A stretch of DNA of 56,875 bases. Source: Chrysochromulina parva. Lineage: Eukaryota > Haptophyta > Prymnesiales > Chrysochromulinaceae. Under the pieces are notes generated by a model. It worked only from the letters and a program-made list of their open reading frames with translations, did not search any database and was not told the DNA's origin. The stretch covers positions 1 through 56,875 of the forward strand of contig PJAB01000033.1 in NCBI GenBank assembly GCA_002887195.1, in the 5' to 3' direction. Below, piece by piece: positions 19,933-30,434 of the stretch. The first letter of the stretch is position 1. Each line of letters opens with the position of its first letter. Position numbers and translations under genes: made by a program.

Positions 19933-21180
19933 ATGAGCAAGTCGATGTCGAACAGGAGCATCGAGCAGAACATCATGAAATGGGACTCCGACAACGACAC
20001 CGACCAGCACACGACGCCCTCCTCTCCAGACACGGTCCTGTCCTTCAACTTCTTCTCCGCTGCCCCGAGCATCTGGTCCTTGTCGAAGAGCGAGACACCG
20101 GACGCACGCTCGGCCTCGGCGTTGCGCAAGTACCCCACGGCAGTCTCCATCGAACCGCACCAGTCGATCCTCATCGACGGCGCGTCGCAGCAGCTCGTTG
20201 TCTCCGTAGGCTCGCCGAGGTCCTCTCCAACGACTCCGGCGTGCGTCGAGAAGCTGCCCGGCTACGAGCCGATCATCGTTCCACCCGAGCCCCCGCCCGC
20301 GGCGTCACAGTACATCTACCCCACGGCCCAGCATTCGCCGTTCGTATCTTTGCCAGCGCCGTGGTCGATCCCGCCACTGGCGCCGCGCGCGGCCTTCGAA
20401 GCGTCCTTCGAGGCGGCGAGCTGCCCGTTGCCGAACTGGTTCGAGCCTCGCTCGACGGTGCCCATCGAGCTGGTGCCCGTGCCCGCGCAGCCGTATGCGC
20501 TCATGCCCACGCAGACAATGCCGTCGCAGGCATGCTACCCGCTCGTGCTCGGCGCGTGTGCGCGGTGCGACGTCGAGGACGAGGTCGAGGACGTGCCGTA
20601 CCTCGACGGACCTGAGGGTGACCTCGAGCGGGCCATCGAGCCGGGCGCAAAGCTCGACGGCATGCGGGAGCTCGACGCGCGCGGTGCCACACGCGTCCTG
20701 AGCCCGCTCGACCATACCATCGACCAGATCATCGCCAGCACCATGAACCAGAAGACGAAGATGTGCGATTCCGTCATGCTCGATGGCGGGCACGTGTGGA
20801 ACACCGTCGGCAGGTTTGCCGGCCGCTGGACGCCGCTCTGCCACGACATGATCGTCGAGCCCATGCCATGCGGTCCGAGCGTCCACAACAAGATGCAGAC
20901 GGGCTGGTACGAGGGGCGCCAGTCTCGCTGCCGGTACGCGCACTCGGCCGCCGAGCTCGTACACGAGCGCCACCGAGCGTACAGCGAGATCAGGGAACTG
21001 CTCAAGCACCACATCAAGGACGATGCGTTCTTTAACATGGAGCGGCGCGCGCGCGAAAAGTACGAGCAGCTGCGCAAGCTCGATCTGTATCAGATTCGGG
21101 CAGAACTCGCATCCGTCGTCGGCACCAAGCGCAGCTCTCACCATGCACGCATCGCGCGCACGCTCAAGCTCAAGCAGTAA
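19933..21180 (+). CDS. CCCH zinc-finger-like protein of unknown role
   Basis: A 415-residue single-exon ORF from ATG 19933. The first ~260 residues are Ser/Pro-rich and disordered-looking. Near 270-350, TMNQKTKMCDS ... LCHD ... MPCG ... SRCRYAHSAAELVHER contains the flanks of a tristetraprolin-type CCCH finger (K-T-K-M-C at the start, C-x-YAHS-x-x-E-L at the end), but the spacing between the metal ligands is greatly expanded. A charged helical C-terminus (EIRELLKHHIKDD ... EKYEQLRKL) follows. RNA binding is likely by family analogy. The enlarged finger could instead hide an in-frame intron, or be non-functional. Confidence 0.65.
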   Translation: MSKSMSNRSIEQNIMKWDSDNDTDQHTTPSSPDTVLSFNFFSAAPSIWSLSKSETPDARSASALRKYPTAVSIEPHQSILIDGASQQLVVSVGSPRSSPTTPACVEKLPGYEPIIVPPEPPPAASQYIYPTAQHSPFVSLPAPWSIPPLAPRAAFEASFEAASCPLPNWFEPRSTVPIELVPVPAQPYALMPTQTMPSQACYPLVLGACARCDVEDEVEDVPYLDGPEGDLERAIEPGAKLDGMRELDARGATRVLSPLDHTIDQIIASTMNQKTKMCDSVMLDGGHVWNTVGRFAGRWTPLCHDMIVEPMPCGPSVHNKMQTGWYEGRQSRCRYAHSAAELVHERHRAYSEIRELLKHHIKDDAFFNMERRAREKYEQLRKLDLYQIRAELASVVGTKRSSHHARIARTLKLKQ

Positions 21181-21842
21181 GCGCGCGAGACGCGAGCGCG
21201 AGCACCTGCCCGAGATATGCCCGAGAATCACGCGTCCGAGATGAGCGCAGAGAGAGGCTACGAGCTCGAGAGAGCCCTTGCGCGCGCGCATGATGCTGAG
21301 TGCGAGATGGCGCCGGCGGTGTGTAAGCTGTCGTGTTGGAGGGGGGGCGGACAGAGGCCTTGCCGCGTGAGCTGACAAGTGGGGAAGGGCGCATGATGCG
21401 GGCGCGATGCAAGCACATGCGCGGTGCGGCCATGACGGACCAAGCACGGAGAGCTACGACCCGCTGCGAGCACGGGTGAACGTTTGCGCGTGCGCCGTGT
21501 GTGAGAGTCCACTGTGTGGCCCGGGTTCTATTTACCGCATGTGGGCATAGGTGGCAAGCGGGTGCGCGGTGTGCGCGAGTGTTGGGTGGTCCGCGCGGTG
21601 GCGGTCAGGCAGACGAGCACCTGGGAAAGGTGTGAGAGGATATTATGGGTGGCGGTGCGCGTGCGGTGACAGAGTAACGAGTATACTGTGCACATCACAT
21701 CCACGTGACGTCTGACCCACCACACACGAAAATATCGGCATGCGACAGCAACAACGAGCACGGATCTGCAGTTTCGGTCGCGGGAGACGCGCTCACCATA
21801 AGTTCAGTCGGCGAGGGCGCTTGCGCGACACTATGGGCCGCG
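21181..21842. other. Intergenic region
   Basis: 662 bases between the CCCH-like gene and the 3' edge of the degenerate cyclic-nucleotide-binding gene. It has G/T-rich stretches (around 21540-21660) but no convincing reading frame, tRNA or repeat family. Confidence 0.5.
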
Positions 21843-23955
21843 CTAGGCCTGCGCACGGCGGCGGCACCCATCGGCCCTCAGACGAGCCCGTGGCGTAGTT
21901 CTCGGCGTCGCGCGCGAGGATGGCGCTCGGAGGCACTCTGATCGAGAACGATGCATTTGCACCCGCTCTCCGCTCTCCGCTCGCGGCTCGCGGCTCGACG
22001 CGCACAGCAGGGCGAGCTCGCCATAGTGGTCGCCCGCGCCGTAGTACTTGACCGGGTGCTCGACTTCCGCCAGGTAGAAGGTAGCTCGAGGAGGATGTAG
22101 CAGGTTGTCCGTATTCGACCTCGTTGACAAAGGCGGCGCAGGCGGCGAGGCCGCCCTCCTCGAAGCCATCGTCGAGGCCGCCCTCCTCGAAGCCATCGTC
22201 GAGGCCGCCCTACTCGAAGCCATCGGCGAGGCCGCCCTACTCGAAGCCATCGGCGAGGCCGCCCTATTCGAAGCCATCGTCGAGGCCGCCCTTCTCGAAG
22301 CCATCGTCGAGGCCGCCCTACTCGAAGCCATCGTCGAGGCCGCCCTACTCGAAGCCATCGTCGAGGCCGCCCTCCTCGAAGCCATTGTCGAGGCCGCCCT
22401 ATTCGAAGCCATCGGCGAGGCCGAGTCTCTGTGAATGTTAAGGAGGTCCAAGGGGCTGGCAGGCGAATCGCCCCATTCGCTCAGAGAGTTGAAGCGCGGG
22501 TTGCATTAGCTCGCCATTAGCGAGAGTTGAAGCGCAGGCTGCTCGCCACGACGCGGGCTGTTCGCCACGACGCGGGCTGTTCACCACGACCTACTCGAAG
22601 TGTATGCGCTGCTGCAAGGACTTTGGGAGCACGAAAGACCTCACGCTCGGTCGCTTGGAGGACGCTCGCATGGAGCACGCACTCGGTGCGTGCGATCACG
22701 GACGCCTTGCACGAGCAGCTATAGACGAGGGCGAGCTTGCTATAGGTGGCGCCCGGCCCGTACTCGGCCAGACTCGGCCACCTTAGCGCCCGGCAGCGGG
22801 GCCCGGGCGCCACGAAGCACTCGAGCGCTTCCTACGTAGATAGAAGTCGACCGTCCTGCACGATGACTTGCTCACCTGTGGGGAGATTTGGAATGGAAAG
22901 GCAGCGCGCGGCGCATCCCGCCGTCGAGCGAGCGGAAGAGGAAGGAGGCCTCGAGGTACGCGTCCAGCCGCGCGATCGACTCGGGCGGCTTGGCGTGCTG
23001 TGGAATCGTCGAGAAGTGCACAACGGCCACAAGGACGACCGACTCCGACCTCGTCGGTCTTGCTTCCCTTCTTGCGGCTGGCACCGCGCCGCCATTCGCC
23101 CAGTTCGGGTCGAGAAGCCGAAAGAGCTCCGGCCCGCCCATCTCCGCTGCGTACTCGAGCGCCGTATCGAGCGCCGTATATCCCGCCACGTCACGCACCG
23201 AGATACGTGAGCTCGCGCGCCGAGCATGCACGTGCGGCATGCGCCATCTCTGTAACTTGACCATAGAGCACGAGGACGGTCTCACTGTGCTTGTTGTGCG
23301 CGTCGACGGCGGCACCCGCGCGGAGGAACTCGGCGAGACACTCCTCCTACCCTTCGGCCGCGCTTCGAAGCGTCGTGCCGAGCGTCTTCGGCTCTCGTGC
23401 GTCGGCTGGCACGCCTGCCTCGAGTAGCGTGGCCACCTGCTCGACCTCGCTCGCGGCGACCGCCTCAAAGAGCGGCGCCGTCTTGGGCGCGGGCGCGTCG
23501 GTGTGCTGCGGCGCGCTACCGTCGATGGTGGCGTCGAACATATGCCCGACGTAGCCGCCCGCCAGCCCGCCGTTGCCGCCGCCGCCGCCGATGACCCCAG
23601 AAGCTCGTGACACGCCTGTGAGCATCGCAGCGCACTCGTCGAGCACAAAGGCAACCACGTTGGCGGGCTGCGAGCGGATGGCGCGCTCGAGGATGCCCTC
23701 GAGAATATCAGTGGCGTAAATCTCCTTGAGGTACGCCGTCAGCCCCTCTGCCGACGGGTCCACGTCCGTGCGCGATCTCCACTCGACCGGCGGTGGCAGG
23801 CACAGGGCGGCCGATGCCTGCTGCGGGTAGCACGCGCGGAGCCACACGATGGCGTACGCGAGGAGCACATCCGGCTTGTCCTTGCACACGCTCTCGAGCA
23901 GCGCCTCGAGCATCGGGCGCATCGCCACCGACTCGAGCCACGCCTCGTCAGCCAT
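21843..23955 (-). pseudogene. Decayed RIIa / ankyrin / cyclic-nucleotide-binding protein gene
   Basis: The start is intact (ATG 23955). Residues 1-~110 contain two RIIa/DPY-30-like helical hairpins (MRPMLEALLESVCKDKPD and YLKEIYATDILEGILERA). Ankyrin sequence begins (APLFEAVAASEVEQVATLLEAG) but a TAG at 23347-23349 interrupts it exactly where the repeat continues as EECLAEFLRAGAAVDAHN. Another frame then carries VRDVAGYTALDTALEYAAEMGG and LEASFLFRSLDGGMRRA. A further shift gives TGEQVIVQDG, then LAEYGPGATYSKLALVYS and SVIARTECVL (first cNMP domain). After a 27-bp minisatellite comes VKYYGAGDHYGELALLC (second cNMP domain). Order and domains resemble a PKA regulatory subunit with ankyrin repeats. 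At least one nonsense codon, several frameshifts and lost segments argue for a pseudogene. Confidence 0.7.
22130..22428. repeat. 27-bp minisatellite
   Basis: About eleven near-identical 27-bp units (GAGGCCGCCCTCCTCGAAGC core) differ mainly at two positions (GTC/GGC and CTC/CTA/TTC). The minus-strand frame reads MASSRAAST repeats and continues into the second cyclic-nucleotide-binding remnant. The plus-strand frame reads EAALLEAIV repeats. Confidence 0.95.
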
Positions 23956-24383
23956 GATGGCGTGAGTGCCCGACCAAAACTAAATCGCGTGGAGAGCATC
24001 CCTTTGTGCCTTCACTTGCCTTGCCTTCACTACAAGCTCCTGATGGTCCTTAGTATGAAGCATTCATAGAAGGCGTAGAGTTCTGAAGTGTGAATTTGTG
24101 TTTCGGTCGCCACAAGTGCTGCCCGACTCGCAGTCGCAGTCGCAGAGAGCGCGATAGCTTGCGGTGCGCGACCTCGACACGACGCCCATCCCTGGGCGGC
24201 CGCCATCGCGTGGCCTGGCTGATAACAGCTGCATGGTCCACCTGGGCGCGCGCGCTCGGCACGGGCCTGCCTGCCGTCGTCCGTGGCCGCAGCGCTCCTC
24301 TGCACCTTGCAATGCGCACCTCTCTGCGCGGCCATCTGAGCGCTCGCGCGCGCGCCGCTCGTGCGCTCGCAGGGCCTGGCAGG
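23956..24383. other. Divergent intergenic region upstream of COPA
   Basis: 428 bases between the pseudogene start and the coatomer ATG. The open frame into COPA from 24090 is not coding-like (Arg-rich), so it is probably 5' UTR or promoter. Repeated CTTGCCTTCACT-like text lies near 24010-24030. Confidence 0.5.
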
Positions 24384-27300
24384 ATGCTGACCAAGTTTGA
24401 GACCAAATCCAACCGCGTCAAGGGCCTCGCCTTCCACCCCAACCGGCCGTGGGTGCTCGCGTCGCTGCACAATGGCGTCGTGCAGCTGTGGGACTACCGG
24501 ATGGGCACGCTCCTCGAGCGGTTCGACGAGCATGACGGACCGGTGCGCGGCGTGTGCTTCCACCCGTCGCAGCCGCTCTTCGTCACCGGCGGCGACGACT
24601 ACAAGATCAAGGTGTGGAACTACAAGCTGCGCCGGTGCCTCTTCTCGCTGCTCGGCCACCTTGACTACATCCGGACTGTGCAGTTTCACCCGGAGCACCC
24701 GTGGATCGTGTCGGCGTCGGATGACCAGACGATCCGCATCTGGAACTGGCAGACGCGCGCGTGCGCCTCCGTCCTCACCGGTCACAACCACTACGTCATG
24801 TGCGCGCAATTCCACCCGAAGGACGACCTCGTGCTCTCGGCGTCGCTCGACCAGACAGTGCGCGTGTGGGACATCTCGGGCCTGCGCAAGAAGCTGCTTC
24901 CGAACACGGTGACGGCCGAGGAGCGCACGGCCGCCGCCGCCCCGGCCGACTCTGGTGGGCCGAGCACGCCCGGCTCACTCTCCTCCAAGCTGGGTAAGGC
25001 CATGCCTAACGTCAAGGTCGAGGACCTCTTTGGCGGCAACGACGCGACCGTTAAGTACGTGCTCGAAGGACACGACCGCGGCGTGAACTGGGCCAACTTC
25101 CACCACTCGCTGCCGCTCATCGTCTCGGGCGCCGACGACCGCCAGGTCAAGCTCTGGCGCATGAATGAGACCAAGGCGTGGGAGGTGGACACGCTGCGCG
25201 GGCACATCAACAACGTGTCGTGTGCCCTTTTCCATCCGAAGCAGGAACTGATCGTGTCCAACTCGGAGGACAAGTCGATCCGCGTGTGGGACATGTCGAA
25301 GCGGCAGGGCGTGCAGACCTTCCGGCGCGAGCACGACCGCTTCTGGATCCTTGCCGCGCATCCCGACTCCAACCTGCTCGCCGCGGGCCACGACGGGGGC
25401 ATGATCGTCTTCAAGCTCGAGCGCGAGCGTCCCGCGTTCACGCACTTGGGGGCGGGCGTGCTCTTCCTCAAGGACCGGTACGTGCGTATGTACGAGTACG
25501 GCTCGTCCAAGGAGACCCTTCTCATGTGCATCCGCCGCCCCGCCACCTCGGGCTCCGCCGTCGCGCGCTCGGTGCACTACAACGAGCCGGAGGCGATGCT
25601 CCTCGTCTCCCTCGATGCCGAGGGTGGCTCGTACGAGCTATACCACGTGACCAAGGACGCCGCGGGTGGCGGTGAGGTGGCGGGCGACTGCAAGCGCGGC
25701 CTGGGCACCTCGGCCGTCTTCGTCGCGCGCCAGCGCTTTGCGGTCCTAGACAAGAACCGTCAGATCCTCATCAAGAACTTCCAAAACGAGGTGACCAAAA
25801 AGTGCCCGCCCCCGCACGCGTCGTGCGACATGCTCTTCGCGGCGGGCACGGGCTCGCTGCTCTGCCGGTCCGAGGAGCGCATCTCGCTCTTCGACATCCA
25901 GCAGCGCAAGGCCGTAGGCGAGGTGAGCGGCCCCGCCGTCAAGTACGTTGTCTGGTCAGCCGACGGCTCGCACGTGGCTCTCCTCGCAAAGAACCATCTC
26001 ACCATCTGCAACCGCAAGCTCGAGCAGCTCTGCTCGATCCACGACATGGTCCGGATCAAGAGCGGCGCGTGGGACGGGAACGACATCTTCTACTTCACCA
26101 CGCTCAACCACCTCAAGTACCTGTTGCCCAACGGCGACAGCGGCATCATCCGCACGCTCGAGGTTCCGCTGTATCTCTCGTCCGCGAGCGCGGGCACCTT
26201 GCACTGCCTCGACCGCGAGGGCAAGGTCAAGAAGCTCGTCATCGATTCGACCGAGTGCCACTTCAAGCTCTGCCTGCACAAGAAGGAGTTTGACAAGGTG
26301 GTGCGCATCATCAAGCAGGCCAAACTCGGCGGCCATGCCATCATCGCCTACCTGCAGAAGAAGGGCTACCCGCAGGTCGCTCTCCACTTCGTGCAAGACG
26401 AGCAGACGCGCTTCAACCTGGCAGTCGAGTGCGGCAACATCGACGTGGCGCTCGCGGCCGCGGGCGCGCTCGACACTAAGGACAATTGGCAGAGGCTCGG
26501 CGCCGAGGCGCTCAAGCAGGGCAACCACCAGATCGTCGAGATGGCCTACCAGCGCACCAAGGACATGGAGCGCCTCTCCTTCCTCTACTTGATCACGGGC
26601 AACATCGACAAGCTTCGCAAGATGCTCAAGATCGCCGAGATGCAGTCGAACACGATGAGCCGCTTCCACAACGCGCTCTACCTGGGCGACGTCGAGCAGC
26701 GCGTGGCGCTGCTGCAGGAGGTAGGCCACCTGCCCCTCGCGTACCTGACTGCCTCGACGCACGGGCTGACGGAGCTCGCCGCGGGGCTCGCCGCGAAGCT
26801 CGAGGCGGCCGGGCTGCCGCTGCCAGAGCCGCTCGTTGCCGAGGCGAGCTTGCTCTATCCACCCCTGCCGATCCTGCGGGAGTCCAACTGGCCGCTGCTC
26901 ACCGTGTCGAAGGATGCCATCTCGACGATCGGCAAGGAGGGCGGCGAGAGTGGCGGCGTGGGCGGCGGCCTTCTGGCGGATACCATCGACGTCGATGGGG
27001 GCGCCGGCTGGGGCGACGATCTCGACCTCGATCTCGACGGGAAACCCGCTGCGACGGGTGACGATCCTTTTGGAGGCGCCGACACCGACGCCTCGCCGGG
27101 CGAGGCGGGCGGCGGCGGCTGGGGCGACGATCTCGAGCTCGATCTCGGCGACGTGCCCGACGTGCCCACGACGGGCGGCGGTGCGGCCGCCGCCACCAGC
27201 GGCGGCATGGGCGGGGGCAAATACTACGTGGCGCCGACGGCGGGCCTGCCGGCAGTCGCCAAGTGGTCACGCGACTCAACCCTCGCCGCGGACCACGTGG

Positions 27301-28157
27301 CGGCTGGCTCGTTTGAGAGTGCGATGCAGCTGATGCGCCGCCAGCTCGGCATCGTAGACTTCAAGCCGCTCAAGCCCTATTTCTTGGCGCTCGCATCGTC
27401 GAGCCACGGCGTGGCGCCGGGCGTGCCTTCGGCACCCTCGCTGCTCGCGCCGCTGCTGCGCGGCGGCGGCGGGCCTCGCCTCTGCACCACGCTGCCCGGC
27501 CTCGTCGAGAAGGTCAAGGCCGCGTACGCGCACGTGACCGCGGGCAAGTTCCAGGAAGCGCTCGATGCCTTCCTCGTCATCCTCTACTCAGCGACTCTCA
27601 CCGTGGCGGAGAGCCGGCAGCAGGTAGGAGAGCTCAAGGAGCTGCTCTCGATCTGCACAGAGTACCTCACTGCGCTCCGGCTCGAGCTCGCCAAGGGCAA
27701 CGTGACCGACAACAAGCGCAAGATGGAGCTCGCGGCGTACTTTACGCACTGTAACCTGTCGCCCGCACACACGCTGCTCTCGCTACGATCGGCGATGACA
27801 ATGGCATACAAGCTCAAGCTGATGAAGTCGGCGGGCGCCTTTGCGCGTCGTTTGCTCGAGCTCAACCCCAAGCCTGACATCGCCACCACGGCGCGCAAGA
27901 TCGTGCAGGTCGCCGAGACCACCCCGACGGACGAGTTTCCATACGCGTACGATGAGCGCAACCCATTCGTCATCTGCGCGGCGGACCTCGTCCCCATCTA
28001 CCGGGGCTCGCCGCTCGTGCGCTGCACGCTGTGCAAGGCCAACTACACGCCCAAGTACAAGGGGTCCAAGTGCCAAAACTGCCTGATCGGCGAGGTGGGC
28101 GGCGATGCGCAGGGGCTGGACGAGAGCGCCTGCCTCTCACGCGTCAACTTGGACTAA
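24384..28157 (+). CDS. COPA: Coatomer subunit alpha
   Basis: 1257 residues, close to the usual ~1220. ATG 24384 is chosen because the conserved N-terminus MLTKFETKSNRVKGLAFHP starts there. Seven-blade WD40 propeller (about 1-320) with IRIWNWQTR, VRVWDISGLR, VKLWRMNETKAW and IRVWDMSKRQ; a second propeller and helical solenoid follow (ILIKNFQNEV, AIIAYLQKKGYPQVALHFV). The acidic linker holds two GWGDDL-type motifs. The C-terminal domain that binds epsilon-COP is complete, with cysteines RCTLCKANYTPKYKG and CQNCLIGEVGGD. It is part of the COPI coat: retrograde Golgi-to-ER traffic and KKxx cargo recognition through the propeller. Intronless. Confidence 0.97.
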   Translation: MLTKFETKSNRVKGLAFHPNRPWVLASLHNGVVQLWDYRMGTLLERFDEHDGPVRGVCFHPSQPLFVTGGDDYKIKVWNYKLRRCLFSLLGHLDYIRTVQFHPEHPWIVSASDDQTIRIWNWQTRACASVLTGHNHYVMCAQFHPKDDLVLSASLDQTVRVWDISGLRKKLLPNTVTAEERTAAAAPADSGGPSTPGSLSSKLGKAMPNVKVEDLFGGNDATVKYVLEGHDRGVNWANFHHSLPLIVSGADDRQVKLWRMNETKAWEVDTLRGHINNVSCALFHPKQELIVSNSEDKSIRVWDMSKRQGVQTFRREHDRFWILAAHPDSNLLAAGHDGGMIVFKLERERPAFTHLGAGVLFLKDRYVRMYEYGSSKETLLMCIRRPATSGSAVARSVHYNEPEAMLLVSLDAEGGSYELYHVTKDAAGGGEVAGDCKRGLGTSAVFVARQRFAVLDKNRQILIKNFQNEVTKKCPPPHASCDMLFAAGTGSLLCRSEERISLFDIQQRKAVGEVSGPAVKYVVWSADGSHVALLAKNHLTICNRKLEQLCSIHDMVRIKSGAWDGNDIFYFTTLNHLKYLLPNGDSGIIRTLEVPLYLSSASAGTLHCLDREGKVKKLVIDSTECHFKLCLHKKEFDKVVRIIKQAKLGGHAIIAYLQKKGYPQVALHFVQDEQTRFNLAVECGNIDVALAAAGALDTKDNWQRLGAEALKQGNHQIVEMAYQRTKDMERLSFLYLITGNIDKLRKMLKIAEMQSNTMSRFHNALYLGDVEQRVALLQEVGHLPLAYLTASTHGLTELAAGLAAKLEAAGLPLPEPLVAEASLLYPPLPILRESNWPLLTVSKDAISTIGKEGGESGGVGGGLLADTIDVDGGAGWGDDLDLDLDGKPAATGDDPFGGADTDASPGEAGGGGWGDDLELDLGDVPDVPTTGGGAAAATSGGMGGGKYYVAPTAGLPAVAKWSRDSTLAADHVAAGSFESAMQLMRRQLGIVDFKPLKPYFLALASSSHGVAPGVPSAPSLLAPLLRGGGGPRLCTTLPGLVEKVKAAYAHVTAGKFQEALDAFLVILYSATLTVAESRQQVGELKELLSICTEYLTALRLELAKGNVTDNKRKMELAAYFTHCNLSPAHTLLSLRSAMTMAYKLKLMKSAGAFARRLLELNPKPDIATTARKIVQVAETTPTDEFPYAYDERNPFVICAADLVPIYRGSPLVRCTLCKANYTPKYKGSKCQNCLIGEVGGDAQGLDESACLSRVNLD

Positions 28158-28612
28158 GAGGCGTACGTACGAAGGGGCGGCCATGCGCGCCACACGGTGC
28201 GCCGTGTCGCGCGCGCGTGCCGCGACGAAGTCGTGGTGAGCCTAGTGGCGTGCGCTCTGCCCGCAACCTTGCTCCCTCCCCCCTTCAGCCGTGACGGACG
28301 TGACGAGGACACTGTGCAGTCGGGCATGGGCGGCGGGCGTTGTGCCGGGCGACGACTCTGGTCTCTGGAAGCGCCCATGCGTGTTTCGATATCATGTGTC
28401 TTGTCGATGAGATGTGCGCGTGCGGTTAGTCTTTTATATACTTGGACCAATTCTGAAACAACGTAAGCTGGGGGGCTAGTGCATACGGCGGAGATACACG
28501 TTGGCGACGATCCGTTGGCGGTTTCGGGTTATCCGGTTGCCCCGCGGCGCGTGGCCGCTCTGTCCACCGCGTCCACGGGTGTAGGACGCGCCGGTTGGCA
28601 GGCCGGGCGCGG
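28158..28612. other. Convergent intergenic region
   Basis: 455 bases between the COPA stop and the OTU gene stop. A short A/T-rich stretch around 28425-28460 could host polyadenylation signals. No gene seen. Confidence 0.5.
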
Positions 28613-29761
28613 CTAGCCGTTGGTGAGCTCGAGCGCGTCGTAATGGACGCCGCCGCCGTAGAGCACGCGCACGGCGCGGCTCGAGGCGCCGCCGGGCCCC
28701 TCGAAGCAGCTGATGCGCTTGTAACCGCCCCCACTTTGCTGATAGACGTACACGTTCACCCCCTTGAGGTGGGAGGCGGCCGCCATCTCGACGCCGCCGC
28801 CCCACACGCCCTGGCTCTTCATCTTGGCGCAGTAGTCGCTCACCGACGTGCCGGAGTCCCACAGAATCCATTCCTTGAGGGGAGAGTCGGCGATCTCGAG
28901 GGTCGGGTGCTCGTTGATGAAGTTGCAAATGTCGCGCCGGAGCGAGCTCGCCGAGCTACCGTCGCGCAGACCGTGTGCCATCGAGTGGAAGAGACATGCT
29001 CCGTCGCCCGGTTGGCGCACGACGCGCGCGAGGCTAGACTTGAGGATCTCTACAGGCCCCGAGGCCATCCCGAGGAGCTTCTTCTCACTCGCGCGTCGCG
29101 CGTCCGGATGGTTGTCCCGCTCCTTCTTGAAATGGGGACACCTGTCGGTAGGGTGTTTGCCATCACACTTGTCGCACTTGACGGCGGCGGCGCCGCCACC
29201 GCCGCTGTTGGCGTGGCTGCTGCTGCTGCTGCTGCTGCTGCTGGGGGCGGGGGGGGCTGCCTCCTCGACCGGTTCGCACACGGGAGAAGCGGACCGGGAA
29301 GCGCGGTGGTACTTGCTCAGGTCGACTGCGCTGCTGCTGCTGCTGCTGCTGCTACTGCCTACGGCGCCGCCGGTGGGGGAGGGCGCCACGTCCATCGCCA
29401 GCGACGGAGCGGACGGCATCGTAGGCGGCGAGGCGACTGGCGTTCGTGTGGCACGCGGCCGCGTTGCCAGGGCCGATTCCAACTTGCTCGTGCCGAGCAA
29501 TCCTCTGCTGCCGCCCGTTGGCCGGATCTGCGGGCGGCTGCCTCCGATCAACTCACGGCCGGAGAAACTGTTGACGGGCTGACGCGCCATAGCGAGCGTG
29601 ACGCCCCCATCGCGTGCGCCGCCGCGCAACGAGGCCACCGAGCGCTCCATGGTGGTTGGCGGAGTGGCCCTCCTCCCGCTGCCACCAGCTGGAGCGGTCG
29701 GCTTGGCGGTGGGCCGCGAGGCGGGCCAGCCGGGGGAGAGAGGCGTCTGGTTGCGTGACAT
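28613..29761 (-). CDS. OTU-domain cysteine protease with zinc knuckle
   Basis: 382 residues from ATG 29761 (an alternative ATG adds 8 residues). The N-terminal ~190 residues are Ser/Pro/Thr-rich with two serine homopolymers. A zinc-knuckle-like CDKCDGKHPTDRC (C-x2-C-x4-H-x4-C) lies at about 195. The OTU fold runs to the end: catalytic Cys in QPGDGACLFHSMAHGL (about 250), W/G motif KSQGVWGGGVEMAAASHL, and catalytic His in GGGVHYDALEL (about 372). All expected catalytic residues are present, so it should be an active deubiquitinase. The knuckle may bind ubiquitin or nucleic acid. Single exon. Confidence 0.88.
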   Translation of the reverse strand: MSRNQTPLSPGWPASRPTAKPTAPAGGSGRRATPPTTMERSVASLRGGARDGGVTLAMARQPVNSFSGRELIGGSRPQIRPTGGSRGLLGTSKLESALATRPRATRTPVASPPTMPSAPSLAMDVAPSPTGGAVGSSSSSSSSSAVDLSKYHRASRSASPVCEPVEEAAPPAPSSSSSSSSSHANSGGGGAAAVKCDKCDGKHPTDRCPHFKKERDNHPDARRASEKKLLGMASGPVEILKSSLARVVRQPGDGACLFHSMAHGLRDGSSASSLRRDICNFINEHPTLEIADSPLKEWILWDSGTSVSDYCAKMKSQGVWGGGVEMAAASHLKGVNVYVYQQSGGGYKRISCFEGPGGASSRAVRVLYGGGVHYDALELTNG

Positions 29762-30434
29762 AGTCCCCCCCAGCTTCGGAAGCATCCCGTCTGCTCAGCA
29801 GAAAGAGCAGCCTAGCCGCCCTCGGATGGCCCTGCACACCTCGTTGAAGACAAGGCGTGAATAGAGGGGTCTGGGGATGAACTTGTACTGTTCCCCCCCG
29901 AATCTACTGACCGTCGGCGCGGCCGCAAGCACGAGCACGCAGCACCGAATGCAACCGACGGTCCTGTGATGTCAGCTTGACCCAAGGGGGAGTGGTCTAC
30001 TATTTTTCATGTTTATAAGGCCCCACCCCTACACCTGTTTGGGAATTGAATGCAGGGACGAGGTTCACGCATCACCGATCACGGACCGGGTTCAGCTTCG
30101 CCTTCGGGCGGCCGTTCAGGTCGCGGACGAGGGAGCGGACGTTCGGTTGAGCGCGTACCGTACGACTACGGCGGTCCCGGTCGGTACGGGTTAGAGAAAA
30201 ACGCGCGCATGAATATGTTCTATCGCCATTCAAATAAGGGAATGGTGTGAGACCTTGCACCGTGCTCAGACTACACCTCTCGCATACTGCTCAGCACGAG
30301 GTCTCCACACATGCATGATCAACGGGCAGCGCTCGCCCCCTCACAGGCGGCTCCCGCGGGTGGCTGCACTCTGGGCTGCGGCTGCTGCTGCTCCCATCCC
30401 CCTGACCGCCGCAACCTAGTTGGGCTCCCTGCGC
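29762..30434. other. Intergenic region
   Basis: 673 bases between the OTU start and the PsbM-like stop. It includes an AT-rich patch near 30003-30020. The region near 30060-30190 is arginine-rich in all frames, and I see no gene. Confidence 0.5.

Noticed and set aside
20305..21447. 380-residue antisense frame over the CCCH-like gene
   Set aside because: Arg/His/Leu-rich GC shadow without motifs.
22105..22434. Plus-strand LLEAIVEAA repeat protein
   Set aside because: Explained by the minisatellite; the minus strand connects it to recognisable cNMP-domain sequence.
28595..29758. Plus-strand 387-residue frame over the OTU gene
   Set aside because: The minus strand has full OTU catalytic motifs; the plus frame is an Ala/Arg-rich shadow.
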